A stretch of 64,000 bases of DNA from DASZTV01 sp035550655 (GTDB taxonomy: Bacteria > Actinomycetota > Actinomycetes > JAFAQI01): NCBI GenBank assembly GCA_035550655.1, contig DASZOU010000016.1:62001-126000 (forward strand), given 5' to 3'. Position 1 is the stretch's first letter, and every line of letters begins with the position of its first letter. A program made the translations under genes and the position numbers. Positions 41,792 to 51,138 of the stretch are shown here, piece by piece. The notes beneath the pieces were generated by a model that made no database searches, was not told where the DNA came from, and saw nothing but the letters and a program-made list of their open reading frames with translations.

Positions 41792-42687
41792 GCGAAGAAC
41801 GCATCCTCTAGGTCGGCGTGAGCGATGTCGAACGCGGTGACGGCGAAGTCCGCGACTCGCTTCACGAGCGCGTCCATGTCACCGGAGCAGGCAAAGGCCA
41901 CAACCCCACCGTCGGCGACGACATCGGCCACTCCGGGCACCGCCGCGATCGCTTGAGCGATAGCCGGCAGGTCCTCGGGGTTTCGCGGCCTGATCCGCCC
42001 CCGGCGCCGTGACCGAGCCCGAATCGCGTCGACGTCGTCGACCACCGCGACCCGACCGTCGCGAAGCAACGCGACGCGGCGTGCGACCTGCTCGACTTCG
42101 GACATCACGTGGCTGGACAACAGGACCGCTGCGCCCTCCTCGGCGCGCTCTTCGACGATCTCAGCGAAGATCCGCTGGACGAGCGGATCCAGGCCACTGG
42201 TGGGCTCGTCGAGCACCAGGAGGTCCGCCGGCGGCGCGAGCGAGATCAGCAGACCGAGTTTCTGCTTGTTGCCCTTGGACAGGTCGCCGACCCGCCGCGA
42301 CAGGTCGAGGTCAAGGCGCTCGGCCAGCGCATGGACGCGCGCCATCCGCCCCTCGCCGCGAGCGAAGGTGAAGCGGTCATACGCCTGCAGACCCGTCAGC
42401 TGGCGCGGAATGACGAGCTCACCCGGCAGGTACGTCGCGCGCCTCCTGACCTCGACCGAGTCGCGCACGCTGTCGAAACCCAGCACCGTAACCGCACCGA
42501 CGGTCGGACGGATGAAGTCGAGCAGCACACGCATGAACGTCGTCTTGCCGGCGCCGTTGGCACCAACCAGGGCGAGGATCTCGCCCCGCGCGACGTCGAG
42601 GTCAATGTCGGTGATGCCGCGCGAAGTTCCGTAGGACTTCCACAGCGACCGCGCCTGGATCGCCGCAACCGTCCCGGGACCCCCCAC
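41788..42687 (-). CDS. ABC transporter ATP-binding protein
   Basis: A 299-aa ATPase: Walker A GANGAGKTT near residue 41, signature LSKGNKQKLG, Walker B LLVLDEPTSGLDP, then a His switch in LLSSHVMSEVEQ. The C-terminal ~80 residues are an extra domain common in ABC-2 exporters of the DrrA/YxlF type. The GTG at 42687 lies 10 bases from an inverted repeat, with a -10-like TAGAGT 6 bases before it, so the transcript is probably leaderless and repressor-controlled. Confidence 0.92.
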   Translation of the reverse strand: MGGPGTVAAIQARSLWKSYGTSRGITDIDLDVARGEILALVGANGAGKTTFMRVLLDFIRPTVGAVTVLGFDSVRDSVEVRRRATYLPGELVIPRQLTGLQAYDRFTFARGEGRMARVHALAERLDLDLSRRVGDLSKGNKQKLGLLISLAPPADLLVLDEPTSGLDPLVQRIFAEIVEERAEEGAAVLLSSHVMSEVEQVARRVALLRDGRVAVVDDVDAIRARSRRRGRIRPRNPEDLPAIAQAIAAVPGVADVVADGGVVAFACSGDMDALVKRVADFAVTAFDIAHADLEDAFFA

Positions 42688-42696
42688 GCTGCCACT

Positions 42697-42716
42697 CTAT
42701 TGCATTACTGCAATAG
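42697..42716. promoter_or_regulatory. Perfect inverted repeat before ABC operon
   Basis: CTATTGCA and TGCAATAG form perfect 8-bp arms around TTAC. The repeat ends 10 bases before the ATPase start and overlaps its -10-like element. The core resembles the repeat before the MarR gene at 34666 (ATTG-Y-A-N4-TGCAATA), suggesting the same repressor. Confidence 0.65.
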
Positions 42717-42822
42717 ATGTTTGTAGGCATGCTTCGGCAGGAAGGGGTGATAGGTGAGAGGCACATGATCGAGTTCCTCGGCGGCAGCGACACCGCCGAC
42801 CGAGTCCCGATGGGGCAAGCCG

Positions 42823-43278
42823 ATGCCGACTAACCCGGGTCCCCCGTCGCAGTCGGCGCATTCCGCCACCGTATGGAACTGGACGGCGGTGGTCGTCATA
42901 TGTGGGGCGACCATCCTCGGTGGAATCGCCCTCATCGAGTGGGTGTGGCCCTTGTTCTGGGCCGCAGTCGGACTCGCCATCGGAGGCGCGGTCTTCGCGT
43001 GGCGTACCGGCATCATGGCTGCCACGAGCGAGTGGCACCCACCTGACCCACCGAGCTCGCAACCCTCGGCTCGGACCCGAGCGCGGTCGAGCAACGAACA
43101 ACCGATGCTGAGCTGCAAAGAAGAACGTGACCCCGGCGCTGGCGGGGCGCTCGGAGTCCGCACCCACCAGCCCAACCCGCAGGCGCAGGCGTCGCACCAC
43201 CCCGGGATGCTGGCAGCTCTCGTCGCCGGACTCGGAACGGCGGCCGGAGTCACCTGGCGGAAGGCTCATCACCGATGA
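42823..43278 (+). CDS. Small membrane protein with basic tail
   Basis: A 151-aa frame. Residues about 12-65 form two helices starting HSATVWNWTAVVVICGATI and ending in a WPLFW-x-VGLAIGG segment. This resembles the short actinobacterial HGxxPAAW-type two-helix proteins, although the N-terminal signature is altered. The rest is polar and low-complexity, and ends overlapping the next gene by 4 bases. Role unknown. Confidence 0.55.
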   Translation: MPTNPGPPSQSAHSATVWNWTAVVVICGATILGGIALIEWVWPLFWAAVGLAIGGAVFAWRTGIMAATSEWHPPDPPSSQPSARTRARSSNEQPMLSCKEERDPGAGGALGVRTHQPNPQAQASHHPGMLAALVAGLGTAAGVTWRKAHHR

Positions 43279-43640
43279 CTACGCGAGTCGCCGCCACCCT
43301 GCTGCGCAGCCTCGCAGCAACCCGCGCCCTCGCGTCCGTGGCGCTTCTGGCCCGTCCTGACGTCGTCGCGCGCAGCGCCGCCTCACCGTCTCCGCGACGT
43401 CCGCCACGCTGGGTCGTGCGCCTGCTCGCCGGTCGAGTGCTCCTGCAGGCAACCGTGCAGGTCGCCCATCCGACCCGCCCGGTCGGCTACGGCGGAGCCG
43501 CGGTCGACGCTGCCCACGCTGCCAGCCTTCTCCCGGTGCTCGTCGGCGACTCGCGCTACCGACGAGGCGCAGCGATCAGCGCACTCGAGGCGATCGCAGC
43601 CGCCGGCGCAACCTACCTGCTCTCGCGCCAGCTGCCCTGA
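43275..43640 (+). CDS. Hypothetical membrane-associated protein (121 aa)
   Basis: An Ala/Leu/Arg-rich 121-aa protein with weakly hydrophobic segments and a PTRPVGYGGAAVDAAHAAS stretch. The ATGA overlap with the preceding gene supports translation. No family recognised. It ends shortly before the tRNA gene on the other strand. Confidence 0.55.
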   Translation: MTTRVAATLLRSLAATRALASVALLARPDVVARSAASPSPRRPPRWVVRLLAGRVLLQATVQVAHPTRPVGYGGAAVDAAHAASLLPVLVGDSRYRRGAAISALEAIAAAGATYLLSRQLP

Positions 43641-43656
43641 GACAAGCCCGGAATTC

Positions 43657-43731
<75 letters not shown>

Positions 43732-43812
43732 GGATGAAGCGCCAGCGAGTCTAGCCGAGCCGCGAGTGCCATTGCGCCGTGCTCCAGCCCGCAGCAATGG
43801 CAATCGGCGGCG

Positions 43813-44454
43813 TCAGCGGGCGTCGTCGCCGGTCTCCTCCTCGGGCGGGCTGCCGGCGTTGTGCTCCTCGATGCGCCAGCCGCGCCCGATGTTCGCCAGC
43901 AAGGACCACCGGCAGTTCGACAGCGGCGCCAGCCGCCACCAGGTGTCGGGGTGCATGTCGATCATCGTGCCGATCGTGGCGCGGGCGGCGCTGCCATGCG
44001 TCACCGCCACAAGCAGCGCCCCCGGCCCGAGACGCTGCACCCACTCGTCGATGCACTCCAGGCAGCGGGCGCCCACCTCGGCGTAGGTCTCGCCACCGCC
44101 GCGCCGGGCGTCCTCCCCCGCCTGCCAGCGGGCGTACTCGTCGCTGAACCGGGATCGGGCCTCCGCCCGGGTCAGCCCTTCCCACGCCCCCAGGTTGATC
44201 TCGCGCAACCGCGGGTCGACCGCGACCTCAAGACCGCACTCCGCACCGACCATCGCCGCGGTGTCGAGTGCCCGCGACAGGTCCGACGAGACGATCGCGT
44301 CCGGTTTCATCGGCGCGATGGCGCCCGCCACGGCCTCGGCCTGCGCTCGCCCGATGACGTCGAGCTGAGACTCGGTCTGGCCCTGGAAGCGGCCGTTCGC
44401 ATTCCACTCGGTGCGGCCGTGCCGCAGCAGCAGCACCTGTTGCATCTGGGTCAT
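43813..44454 (-). CDS. Histidine phosphatase family protein (phosphoglycerate mutase-like)
   Basis: A 213-aa phosphatase with the catalytic LLRHGRTEWN near residue 9 (phospho-His12), the second His in AVTHGSAAR near 150, and LGAWEGLTR. Substrates range from phosphosugars to nucleotides or glucosyl-3-phosphoglycerate. It is last in the nadD-LytR_C-rsfS operon, overlapping rsfS by 4 bases, an order common in actinobacteria. Confidence 0.92.
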   Translation of the reverse strand: MTQMQQVLLLRHGRTEWNANGRFQGQTESQLDVIGRAQAEAVAGAIAPMKPDAIVSSDLSRALDTAAMVGAECGLEVAVDPRLREINLGAWEGLTRAEARSRFSDEYARWQAGEDARRGGGETYAEVGARCLECIDEWVQRLGPGALLVAVTHGSAARATIGTMIDMHPDTWWRLAPLSNCRWSLLANIGRGWRIEEHNAGSPPEEETGDDAR

Positions 44455-44849
44455 GACGCCGGCGACTGGTGCGATTCGGCCGGCGGCAGTGCATCAGCCG
44501 GCAACGGCAGCGACGGGCAGTCCTTCCAGAGCCGCTCAAGTGAGTAGTAGGTGCGCTCCTCCGAGTGCTGCACGTGCACGACGATGTCGAGGAAGTCGAG
44601 CAGCACCCACCGGCCTTCTTCCTGGCCTTCACGGCGTACCGGCTTCGCTCCGAGCTTGAGCAACCGCTCCTCGATCGCATCGACGATCGCGCGAACCTGG
44701 CGTTCGTTCGGTGCCGACGCGAGAACGAAACAGTCGGTGATCACCAGCTGCTCGCTGACATCGATGATCACCAGGTCGGTCGCCTGCTTGTCAGCCGCCA
44801 CGCTCACCGCGGCCTCCGCGAGCTCCACACTTCGCGCGCTTGCACTCAT
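44451..44849 (-). CDS. rsfS: Ribosome silencing factor RsfS
   Basis: A 132-aa RsfS/DUF143 protein that binds L14 and blocks subunit joining in starvation. VIIDVSEQLVITDCFVLASAPNERQV and the late WVLLDFLDIVVHVQHSEERTYYSLERLW are the family signatures. It overlaps neighbours by 4 bases on both sides. Confidence 0.96.
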   Translation of the reverse strand: MSASARSVELAEAAVSVAADKQATDLVIIDVSEQLVITDCFVLASAPNERQVRAIVDAIEERLLKLGAKPVRREGQEEGRWVLLDFLDIVVHVQHSEERTYYSLERLWKDCPSLPLPADALPPAESHQSPAS

Positions 44850-46168
44850 GGCCTGTAGTCCGATCCGAGAATCACGACATATCTCGCGACGCTCTGGTTG
44901 ATGTCGCTCAGTCGTACGTCCCCGGCCGGCAATCCGAGCGCCTTCGCAAGCGCGCGGCCCTGGTCGGCATCGCTGTCACGGAAGATGTCGATCTGCGAGC
45001 GCGCGTTGGAGAAGCTCGGCGCGTTGCCACTGCCGGCGTACGTGAATCCGTTCGCAGTGAGCCGCGAGCATGCCGTTCCGACCAGACCAGGCACGCCGAT
45101 GCCGTTGAGGACGAACACGGACGCGTGCTGGGTGTTCGCGTTGTTCGGCAGCGAGTTCGCGAGGCGGGTGTCGACGAGCTGCTTGATGCCGCTCGGTGAA
45201 CTGTCCGCACGGTACGACGCGACGGCACCGCCCGCGTCGATCGCCGTCACGGGGAGGTCGGTCGGAAACACGCCCGCTTCGGTCTGGTCGTACCTTGCGA
45301 TGTCGGTGAGCAGCTGCGCGAGCCGGTCCGTGCCGACGGTCGACTGGGCGCTCCTGGGCAGCTGGCGGATCAGCGCCTCGACTCCGGTCTGGGTCCGGGG
45401 CAGCGCCTGAATCGTCGCGTCGACGACCGCCTGCAGCCGCGCGAGGACGCCCGCCGCGCCTTCGCGCGCCGGGTGGTACGTCGCGTACTCCAGCGCCTGG
45501 GTGCCGTTGAGGTGCTGGTTGGGTCCCTGCGCGACGAGGATCCGGCCACCGCCGCCCGCGGTCCGCTGGATCACGTCGGTGTCCACATTGACCGTGATCC
45601 CACCGAGCGTGTTGACGAGCGTGACCAGTTGGGCCTCGGTGATCACCCACGAGCCGTCGATCGTCACCCCGCCGAGCACATCCGACAGCGCGTTGCGCGA
45701 GGCGGTTTCACCATTCGGCAACGCCAGGATCGACCCGAAGTTCTGGGAGCCATAGCCGCAGACGTCGGTGATCAGGCGGTCCGGGATCAGCACCTCGAGA
45801 CCCTGTTTGCTCGAGGGATCCGCGGCGAGCAGCACCGAGCCGGCCGCGGCCCGGTTGGAGGCCTGCAGCTGCAGCAGCAGCGTCATCTGCGTGCGCTTGC
45901 CGTTGCCCGAATCGGTGACGACGTGATGCACACCGACGATCAGAGTCACGATCCCGGCGATCGCCAGACCCGCAACCCCGAGCCCGCCGGCGACGCCGAG
46001 CTTGCGGCGCTGCTGGCGCTTGCGCTGGCGGCGCTCCTCACGACGGCTCAGCACCGGCGAGATCACCAGATCGGAGGTCGGCGGCGGGCCCAACGACGGC
46101 GGCCGCAGCCTCGGATCGCGTCCGGGCGCAGGCGCCGGCTCCCGGCCGGCTCGCCGCTTGCCGGTCAC
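44846..46168 (-). CDS. LCP-like protein with LytR C-terminal domain
   Basis: A 440-aa membrane-anchored protein: basic cytoplasmic head of ~55 residues, one helix near 57-80, a degenerate LCP-type domain (LVNTLGGITVNVD, LNGTQALEYATYHP) and a C-terminal LytR_C domain (VFVLNGIGVPGLVGTACSRL, YVVILGSDYR). LCP proteins attach wall polymers, but the Arg pairs of active enzymes are not obvious. Coupled to nadD and rsfS. Confidence 0.87.
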   Translation of the reverse strand: MTGKRRAGREPAPAPGRDPRLRPPSLGPPPTSDLVISPVLSRREERRQRKRQQRRKLGVAGGLGVAGLAIAGIVTLIVGVHHVVTDSGNGKRTQMTLLLQLQASNRAAAGSVLLAADPSSKQGLEVLIPDRLITDVCGYGSQNFGSILALPNGETASRNALSDVLGGVTIDGSWVITEAQLVTLVNTLGGITVNVDTDVIQRTAGGGGRILVAQGPNQHLNGTQALEYATYHPAREGAAGVLARLQAVVDATIQALPRTQTGVEALIRQLPRSAQSTVGTDRLAQLLTDIARYDQTEAGVFPTDLPVTAIDAGGAVASYRADSSPSGIKQLVDTRLANSLPNNANTQHASVFVLNGIGVPGLVGTACSRLTANGFTYAGSGNAPSFSNARSQIDIFRDSDADQGRALAKALGLPAGDVRLSDINQSVARYVVILGSDYRP

Positions 46169-46779
46169 TCGCCCGCTCCGGCGTACAGGCGGCGCTTGGA
46201 GATGTACTGCACGATCCCGTCCGGCACGAGGTACCAGATCGGGTCGCCGGCGCGAACCCGAGCGCGGCAGTCGGTGGAGCTGATCGCGAGCGCCGGCACC
46301 TCGACGAGCGTCACCGCCCCCACCGGGAACCCGGCGTCGGACAGATCGTGGCCGGGCCGGGTCACGCCGATGAAGTGCGCCATCTCGAACAGCTCGTCGG
46401 AGCGGTGCCAGCCGAGGATCGCCTCGAGGGCATCGGCGCCGGTGATGAAGAACAGCTCCACCGCTTCGCCGTAACGGGCTCGGAGGTCGTGGAGGGTGTC
46501 GACCGTGTACGTCGGCCCGGGACGATCGATGTCGACCCTGCTGACCGAGAACCGCGGGTTCGACGCGGTCGCGATCACCGTCATGAGGTAGCGGTCCTCA
46601 GCGGGGCTGACCGGCGCATGGGTCTTCTGCCACGGCTGGCCGGTGGGCACGAACACCACCTCGTCGAGGCTGAATCGGCTGGCAACCTCGCTGGCGGCTA
46701 CCAGGTGACCGTGGTGGACCGGATCGAACGTCCCGCCCATGACGCCAAGGCGATGCGGCGAGGTCGAAGTGCCGCTCAC
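46165..46779 (-). CDS. nadD: Nicotinate-nucleotide adenylyltransferase NadD
   Basis: A 204-aa nucleotidyltransferase of NAD synthesis. GGTFDPVHHGHL (about 15-26) holds the HxGH ATP site, and ISSTDCRARVRAGDPIWYLVP is the C-terminal signature. It heads the operon with the LytR_C, rsfS and phosphatase genes. In many relatives it directly follows proA; here five other genes intervene. Confidence 0.96.
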   Translation of the reverse strand: MSGTSTSPHRLGVMGGTFDPVHHGHLVAASEVASRFSLDEVVFVPTGQPWQKTHAPVSPAEDRYLMTVIATASNPRFSVSRVDIDRPGPTYTVDTLHDLRARYGEAVELFFITGADALEAILGWHRSDELFEMAHFIGVTRPGHDLSDAGFPVGAVTLVEVPALAISSTDCRARVRAGDPIWYLVPDGIVQYISKRRLYAGAGE

Positions 46780-46806
46780 GTCTTGGGAGGCTACCGGCGC
46801 AAACGA

Positions 46807-46843
46807 CGGTGGGGGCGTACCGGAGCCCGGTACGCCCCCACCG
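46807..46843. terminator. Perfect 16-bp stem terminator
   Basis: A perfect 16-bp stem (left arm 46807-46822, right arm 46828-46843) with loop GAGCC lies 22 bases beyond the stop of the LPXTG gene and upstream of nadD. The stem is very GC-rich but lacks a T-run, as often seen in actinobacteria. Confidence 0.7.
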
Positions 46844-46865
46844 TGTTGTGGGTCTAGTTACCTAG

Positions 46866-48641
46866 CTAGCTGATCGACCGGCGCCGCAGGGCGACGAGCG
46901 ACAGGCCGGCAAGCGCGAGGACGCCACCACCGATCGGCAGCCACGGCGACGAGCCGGTGTTCGGCAGCGTCACGTGATGCGGAGCCGTGCCCTGAACCTG
47001 CGGGCCGTGCAGCGTGACGGAGCCGTTGAGGTGGATGTTCGCCGTACCACCCGCGTTGCCGCTGGCACACGTCGCCTTGGCGACCAGTGTGTCCTCGAGC
47101 GAGCCGCTCGGGGAGTCGGCCGGCACGTTGACCGTGATCTGCACGTCATCGTGGCCGCCCGGTTTGATGTCCGGCAGCTTGCTCCAGGTCACATCGCTGT
47201 TCGTGGAGCTCGAGTCCGCGTTCGGGCTGGTGTCGCCAACCGTCCACGTCGGGTTGCCGCTCTCCGCGTCGATCTTGTCCTCGAACGACACGTTGGTCAG
47301 CGTGCAGTTGTACGGGTTGTCGGCGCTGAGGGTCACGGTGAACGGGTGACCCGCCTGAACGTCGGAGCTGCTCGGGGTCTTGCTCACCGGGATGTGGCAC
47401 TCGATGCCGCCCGACGGAACCTCGGCGTTCGACTCGAAGTGGCCGACCCGCAGGTCGACACCGGTCTTGATGCCCAGGCCGGTCAGCACGCTGTCGAGCT
47501 GCTTGGTGACCGAGTCGAGAGCGGACAGGACCGGGGTCAGGATCGGGTTCAGCAGCGGTGCGAGCGGGCCGCCGACGCTGGAGGCCGTCGTGTTGTTCAG
47601 GCTGATCACCTGAACGCTGATCAGGTCGGCCGATGCGGTCACCTTGTCGTTGGTGACGGTGACCGTCGGCTTGCCGCCGATCTGGACGCGCAGCAGGCCG
47701 TCGACATCGATGGTGAGGCCGTTGGTGCCGAGCAGCTGCTCCTCGGTCAACGTCGAGGTCTGGCCACCGGCCGTGATCGACAGGACGTCCTTCTGCTTGT
47801 CGCCGCTGCCGTAGGTCACGAACGAGGAGTTGTCGCCACCCGCGTACGCCTGGAGCACGAGCGGGTTGATGACCTTGATGTCGATCTCCGCGCCCGGGAT
47901 GCCCTTGAACAGCTGGATCTCGGCGGTGTGCAGCAAGGTGGTCGAGCTCAACCCGAAGTTGCCCGAGTTGTTCGCGAGCAGCTCTTCGAGCGAGTTGTTC
48001 TGGACCGTGCCGTTAGCGGCGAGAACGGCCTGGTTGGTCGCAACCGGCAGCACCTCGGCGTTGGCGATCGTGGCCTGGCCGGCCGAGATCGGCGTGTTCG
48101 GGCCGAGGACGCAGAAGTCACCGTTGCTCGGCGTGTTCGCGGTGGCGATGTCCGGCTGGACATCGACGTTCGCGACCGGCGCGAGCGGGAGGTTGAGAAT
48201 GCGAGCCGTCTTCACCTGGTTCGGCGGGGGCGACTCGGCCTCAGCCTGGGTGAGCTGCACCTGCGGAACGCTCGCGGAACCCTGGCCCAGGTTGAGGCTG
48301 ACGCCGGCCGCGCGGCCGTAGGCGTTGTGGCCATTCGGGCTCTTGCTGGTGAGCAGCTTCTCACCCAGGTTGTTCACAGTCTGCAATGTCTTGTTGGACA
48401 CGGCAGAGGCGCTCTGCGCGAGACTGAGCTGAGCAAGGCTCAGCGACGTCACGTTGAGCGCGTCGAGGAACACGAAATCACCGTTCGAGAAGCCCTGGAT
48501 GGTCCCGTTGACCGGAGGATTCGGATCGTTAGTGACCGTCAGGGAGCTGGCAGCCGCTGAACCGCCCAGCGCAAGGGGCACCACTGTGCCCACTGTCGCG
48601 AGAAGCACCGTGAGGCGCGCTCGCTTCGCCGTCATACGCAT
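46866..48641 (-). CDS. LPXTG-anchored surface protein
   Basis: A 591-aa exported protein: signal peptide to about residue 31 (ALGGSAAASS), a long Ala/Asn/Val-rich body with repeated beta-strand segments, a DUF11-like domain (VQAGHPFTVTLSADNP, KPGGHDDVQITVNVP), then LPNTG near residue 561, a helix and RRRS tail, the full sortase sorting signal. No sortase gene lies in the window. An AT-rich region with a TACAAAT -10-like box lies upstream. Its body matches nothing I recognise; adhesion or coat roles are possible. Confidence 0.88.
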   Translation of the reverse strand: MRMTAKRARLTVLLATVGTVVPLALGGSAAASSLTVTNDPNPPVNGTIQGFSNGDFVFLDALNVTSLSLAQLSLAQSASAVSNKTLQTVNNLGEKLLTSKSPNGHNAYGRAAGVSLNLGQGSASVPQVQLTQAEAESPPPNQVKTARILNLPLAPVANVDVQPDIATANTPSNGDFCVLGPNTPISAGQATIANAEVLPVATNQAVLAANGTVQNNSLEELLANNSGNFGLSSTTLLHTAEIQLFKGIPGAEIDIKVINPLVLQAYAGGDNSSFVTYGSGDKQKDVLSITAGGQTSTLTEEQLLGTNGLTIDVDGLLRVQIGGKPTVTVTNDKVTASADLISVQVISLNNTTASSVGGPLAPLLNPILTPVLSALDSVTKQLDSVLTGLGIKTGVDLRVGHFESNAEVPSGGIECHIPVSKTPSSSDVQAGHPFTVTLSADNPYNCTLTNVSFEDKIDAESGNPTWTVGDTSPNADSSSTNSDVTWSKLPDIKPGGHDDVQITVNVPADSPSGSLEDTLVAKATCASGNAGGTANIHLNGSVTLHGPQVQGTAPHHVTLPNTGSSPWLPIGGGVLALAGLSLVALRRRSIS

Positions 48642-48763
48642 GTGTGACCGACCCCAAGTCTAGGTAGGCATCCGATAGGACTATTTGTACCGCACAACTG
48701 TATAAACGAGCATACCCGCCACGCGGTACGGCATGCGCGCGGGGGCATGGACGGGCCTCGAGC

Positions 48764-48789
48764 AAACGGGTGGTTCTTGCCCGTTTTTT
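48764..48789. terminator. Hairpin with T-run after VWA gene
   Basis: AAACGGG/CCCGTTT arms enclose a 9-base loop and run into six T on the plus strand, immediately next to the stop of the minus-strand VWA gene. For that gene the T-run is on the wrong side, so termination strength is uncertain. Confidence 0.4.
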
Positions 48790-50216
48790 CAGACGGGAAG
48801 CAGACCCTCCACGAATTCTTGCAGTTGCGCAACGTTCCGGCACTCGATCATCGGCATCACTTCGGCGTAGGTCGCTGCCGCCGAGTCGCCGGATGACCAG
48901 TACTGGCGCGGCTCCGGGTTCAGCCAGAACGCGTGTCGTGCCTGCCGGACCATCCCACGCAGCGCCGGGAGCGCGGGCGCCCGGTAGTTGGTGCGCGCGT
49001 CGCCGAGCACCAACAGCGAGGTCTTCGGCGTGACCGCATCCGGCCACTTCTGGGCGAACACCTCGAACGCGTGCCCGTAGTCGCTGTGGCCGTCGTACCA
49101 GACCACGTCCGCCTCGGTCGACATCCGGGCAAGCGCGTCGACCACGTCCCCGCCCCGGTCGAAGAAGTCCGTGACCTCGTCGGTCGTGTCGACGAAAGCG
49201 AACACCCGTACCTTCGCGAACTGCTCACGCAGCGCAAACGCGAGCAAGACCGTGAAATGCGCGAACGCCGCTACGGAGCCGCTGACGTCACACAGCACGA
49301 CGAGCTCGGGCTTGTGCGGCTTGTGCGGCTTGAAGATGGTGGTGAGCGGGACGCCGCCGCTCGACAGCGAGGCCCGCACGGTACGCCGGACGTCGAGCCG
49401 GCCGCGGCGGCCGAGCCGCCGCTTCGCGGTGAGCCGCGTCGCCAGCCGCCGGGCGAGCGGATGAACCTGGCGGCGCAGCTGCGCGAGGTCGTCGCGTGAC
49501 GCCCGCAGGAACTCCACCTGCTCGACCAGCGGCTTCACCGCGGTCTTGGCGATCGCCTCGGCTCCTCGGTCCTCCGCCAGCCGGCGACGGACCTCGGACT
49601 CGACCATCTCCTCGAAGGCCTTGATGCGCTCGGTGAGCATCTGGCGGGCGACCCGCTCGGCGAGTCCGCCCCGGTCCTGGCCCTGCAGGACGGCCTCGAG
49701 CAACGAAGCCATGAGCGTCTCCGGGTTGAGCGCGCGCAACACCCGGTAGGTGAACCACGACTGCCGGCCCGGCTGGCCGTCGGCTCGGCCGAGCCCGTTG
49801 ACCGCCTCGCGGGCCAGCCGCCGCAGCGCCTCATCGTCGCCCGACAGGAGGACGTCGCGCAACCGGTCACGCAGCTCGCTGCGCAGGGCATCGAGGTCCG
49901 CGGCGTCGATCTCCTCCAGCTCGTCGCCGTCGAGATCGGCATCGCCGCCGAGCTGCCGGCCGTCGCCGATCGCCGGCGGCCACCACAGGTCGAAGAGCCG
50001 GTCGAACGCCGGACGGTGCGCCGCTCGCTTGACGACCGTCGCGGCGTACGCCGCGCGCAGCTGGTCGCGATCGAGCAGGTCGATCGTGGTCACGGCGCGA
50101 CCGGCGTCCAGCGACTCCGCCATCGACACCGCGAGCCCGGCCGCCCGGAGCGCGCCGACGAACGACACGTGCCGGTCGAGCAGCCCGGCGCCGGTGGCGG
50201 TGTCGTCGTCGGTCAT
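48789..50216 (-). CDS. VWA domain protein, CoxE-like
   Basis: A 475-aa protein: helical N-terminal part with charged middle, then a von Willebrand A domain with the metal site DVSGS in LVVLCDVSGSVAAFAHF near residue 300. It is the partner of the MoxR ATPase directly upstream (one-base TGATG overlap); such pairs act as chaperones inserting metals or assembling complexes. Confidence 0.92.
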   Translation of the reverse strand: MTDDDTATGAGLLDRHVSFVGALRAAGLAVSMAESLDAGRAVTTIDLLDRDQLRAAYAATVVKRAAHRPAFDRLFDLWWPPAIGDGRQLGGDADLDGDELEEIDAADLDALRSELRDRLRDVLLSGDDEALRRLAREAVNGLGRADGQPGRQSWFTYRVLRALNPETLMASLLEAVLQGQDRGGLAERVARQMLTERIKAFEEMVESEVRRRLAEDRGAEAIAKTAVKPLVEQVEFLRASRDDLAQLRRQVHPLARRLATRLTAKRRLGRRGRLDVRRTVRASLSSGGVPLTTIFKPHKPHKPELVVLCDVSGSVAAFAHFTVLLAFALREQFAKVRVFAFVDTTDEVTDFFDRGGDVVDALARMSTEADVVWYDGHSDYGHAFEVFAQKWPDAVTPKTSLLVLGDARTNYRAPALPALRGMVRQARHAFWLNPEPRQYWSSGDSAAATYAEVMPMIECRNVAQLQEFVEGLLPV

Positions 50217-51073
50217 CAGTTGAGGCCGAGCTCCTTGACCGCACGGGCATGGTCGGTGGAGTGCTTGAGCACGACCCCCAGGGTGGTGGCGACCGTCTCC
50301 TCGTCGAGGGTGTCGAGACCGAGGGCGACGAGGGTGCGCGCCCAGTCGATGCTCTCCGCGATGCTCGGCGCCTTCTTCAGCTCGAGCGCCCGCAACGTGC
50401 GGATGGTGCGCACCAGCTGTTCGGCCAGCGCCTCGACGACCTCGGGCACCCGCGTCAGCACGATCTGCTTCTCCCGCTCGGCGTCCGGGTAGTCCACGTG
50501 CAGGAACAGGCAGCGGCGCTTGAGCGCTTCGGAGAGCTCGCGGGTTGCGTTCGAGGTGAGAACGACAAACGGCTTGCGGACCGCTTCGATCGTGCCCAGC
50601 TCGGGGATGGTCACCTGGAAGTCACTCAGCACCTCGAGCAGCAGACCCTCGACCTCGACGTCGGCCTTGTCGGTCTCGTCGACGAGCAGCACGGTCGGCT
50701 CGGTCCGCCGGATCGCCGTCAGCAACGGGCGAGCCAGCAGAAACTCCTCCGAGAAGATGTCGTCGTGGGTCTCCTCCCACGCCTGCTCACCCGCGGCTTG
50801 GATCCGCAGCAGCTGCTTGCGGTAGTTCCACTCGTACAGCGCGCGCGCCTCGTCGAGACCCTCGTAGCACTGCAGCCGGACGAGCTCCGCATCGGCGGCA
50901 GCCGCCACCGCCTTTGCCAGCTCGGTCTTGCCGGTTCCCGCCGGGCCTTCGACGAGCAGGGGCTTGCCGAGCGCGTCGGCCAGGAACACCGTCGTGGCGA
51001 TCGCGTCGTCGGCGAGATAGCCGGTCGCGGCCAGCCGGGTCCGGACGTCGTCCGGCGAGGCGAAGAACGACAT
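50216..51073 (-). CDS. MoxR family AAA+ ATPase
   Basis: A 285-aa AAA+ ATPase with Walker A VEGPAGTGKTELAKA near residue 38, Walker B in PTVLLVDETDKAD and sensor TSNATRELSEALKRRCLFLHVDYP. It works with the VWA protein encoded just after it. The target complex is not identified here. Confidence 0.94.
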   Translation of the reverse strand: MSFFASPDDVRTRLAATGYLADDAIATTVFLADALGKPLLVEGPAGTGKTELAKAVAAAADAELVRLQCYEGLDEARALYEWNYRKQLLRIQAAGEQAWEETHDDIFSEEFLLARPLLTAIRRTEPTVLLVDETDKADVEVEGLLLEVLSDFQVTIPELGTIEAVRKPFVVLTSNATRELSEALKRRCLFLHVDYPDAEREKQIVLTRVPEVVEALAEQLVRTIRTLRALELKKAPSIAESIDWARTLVALGLDTLDEETVATTLGVVLKHSTDHARAVKELGLN

Positions 51074-51138
51074 CCAGGGCTCCCCTGTCAGTTGCCATGG
51101 CGCGCACGGTCGCTGCGCCTGGTCTTCCGAACCTGATT

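Noticed and set aside
46974..48560. A 528-aa plus-strand frame opposite the LPXTG gene
   Set aside because: Val/Arg/Asp-rich antisense shadow; the minus-strand protein has a signal peptide and sorting signal, so it is the real gene.
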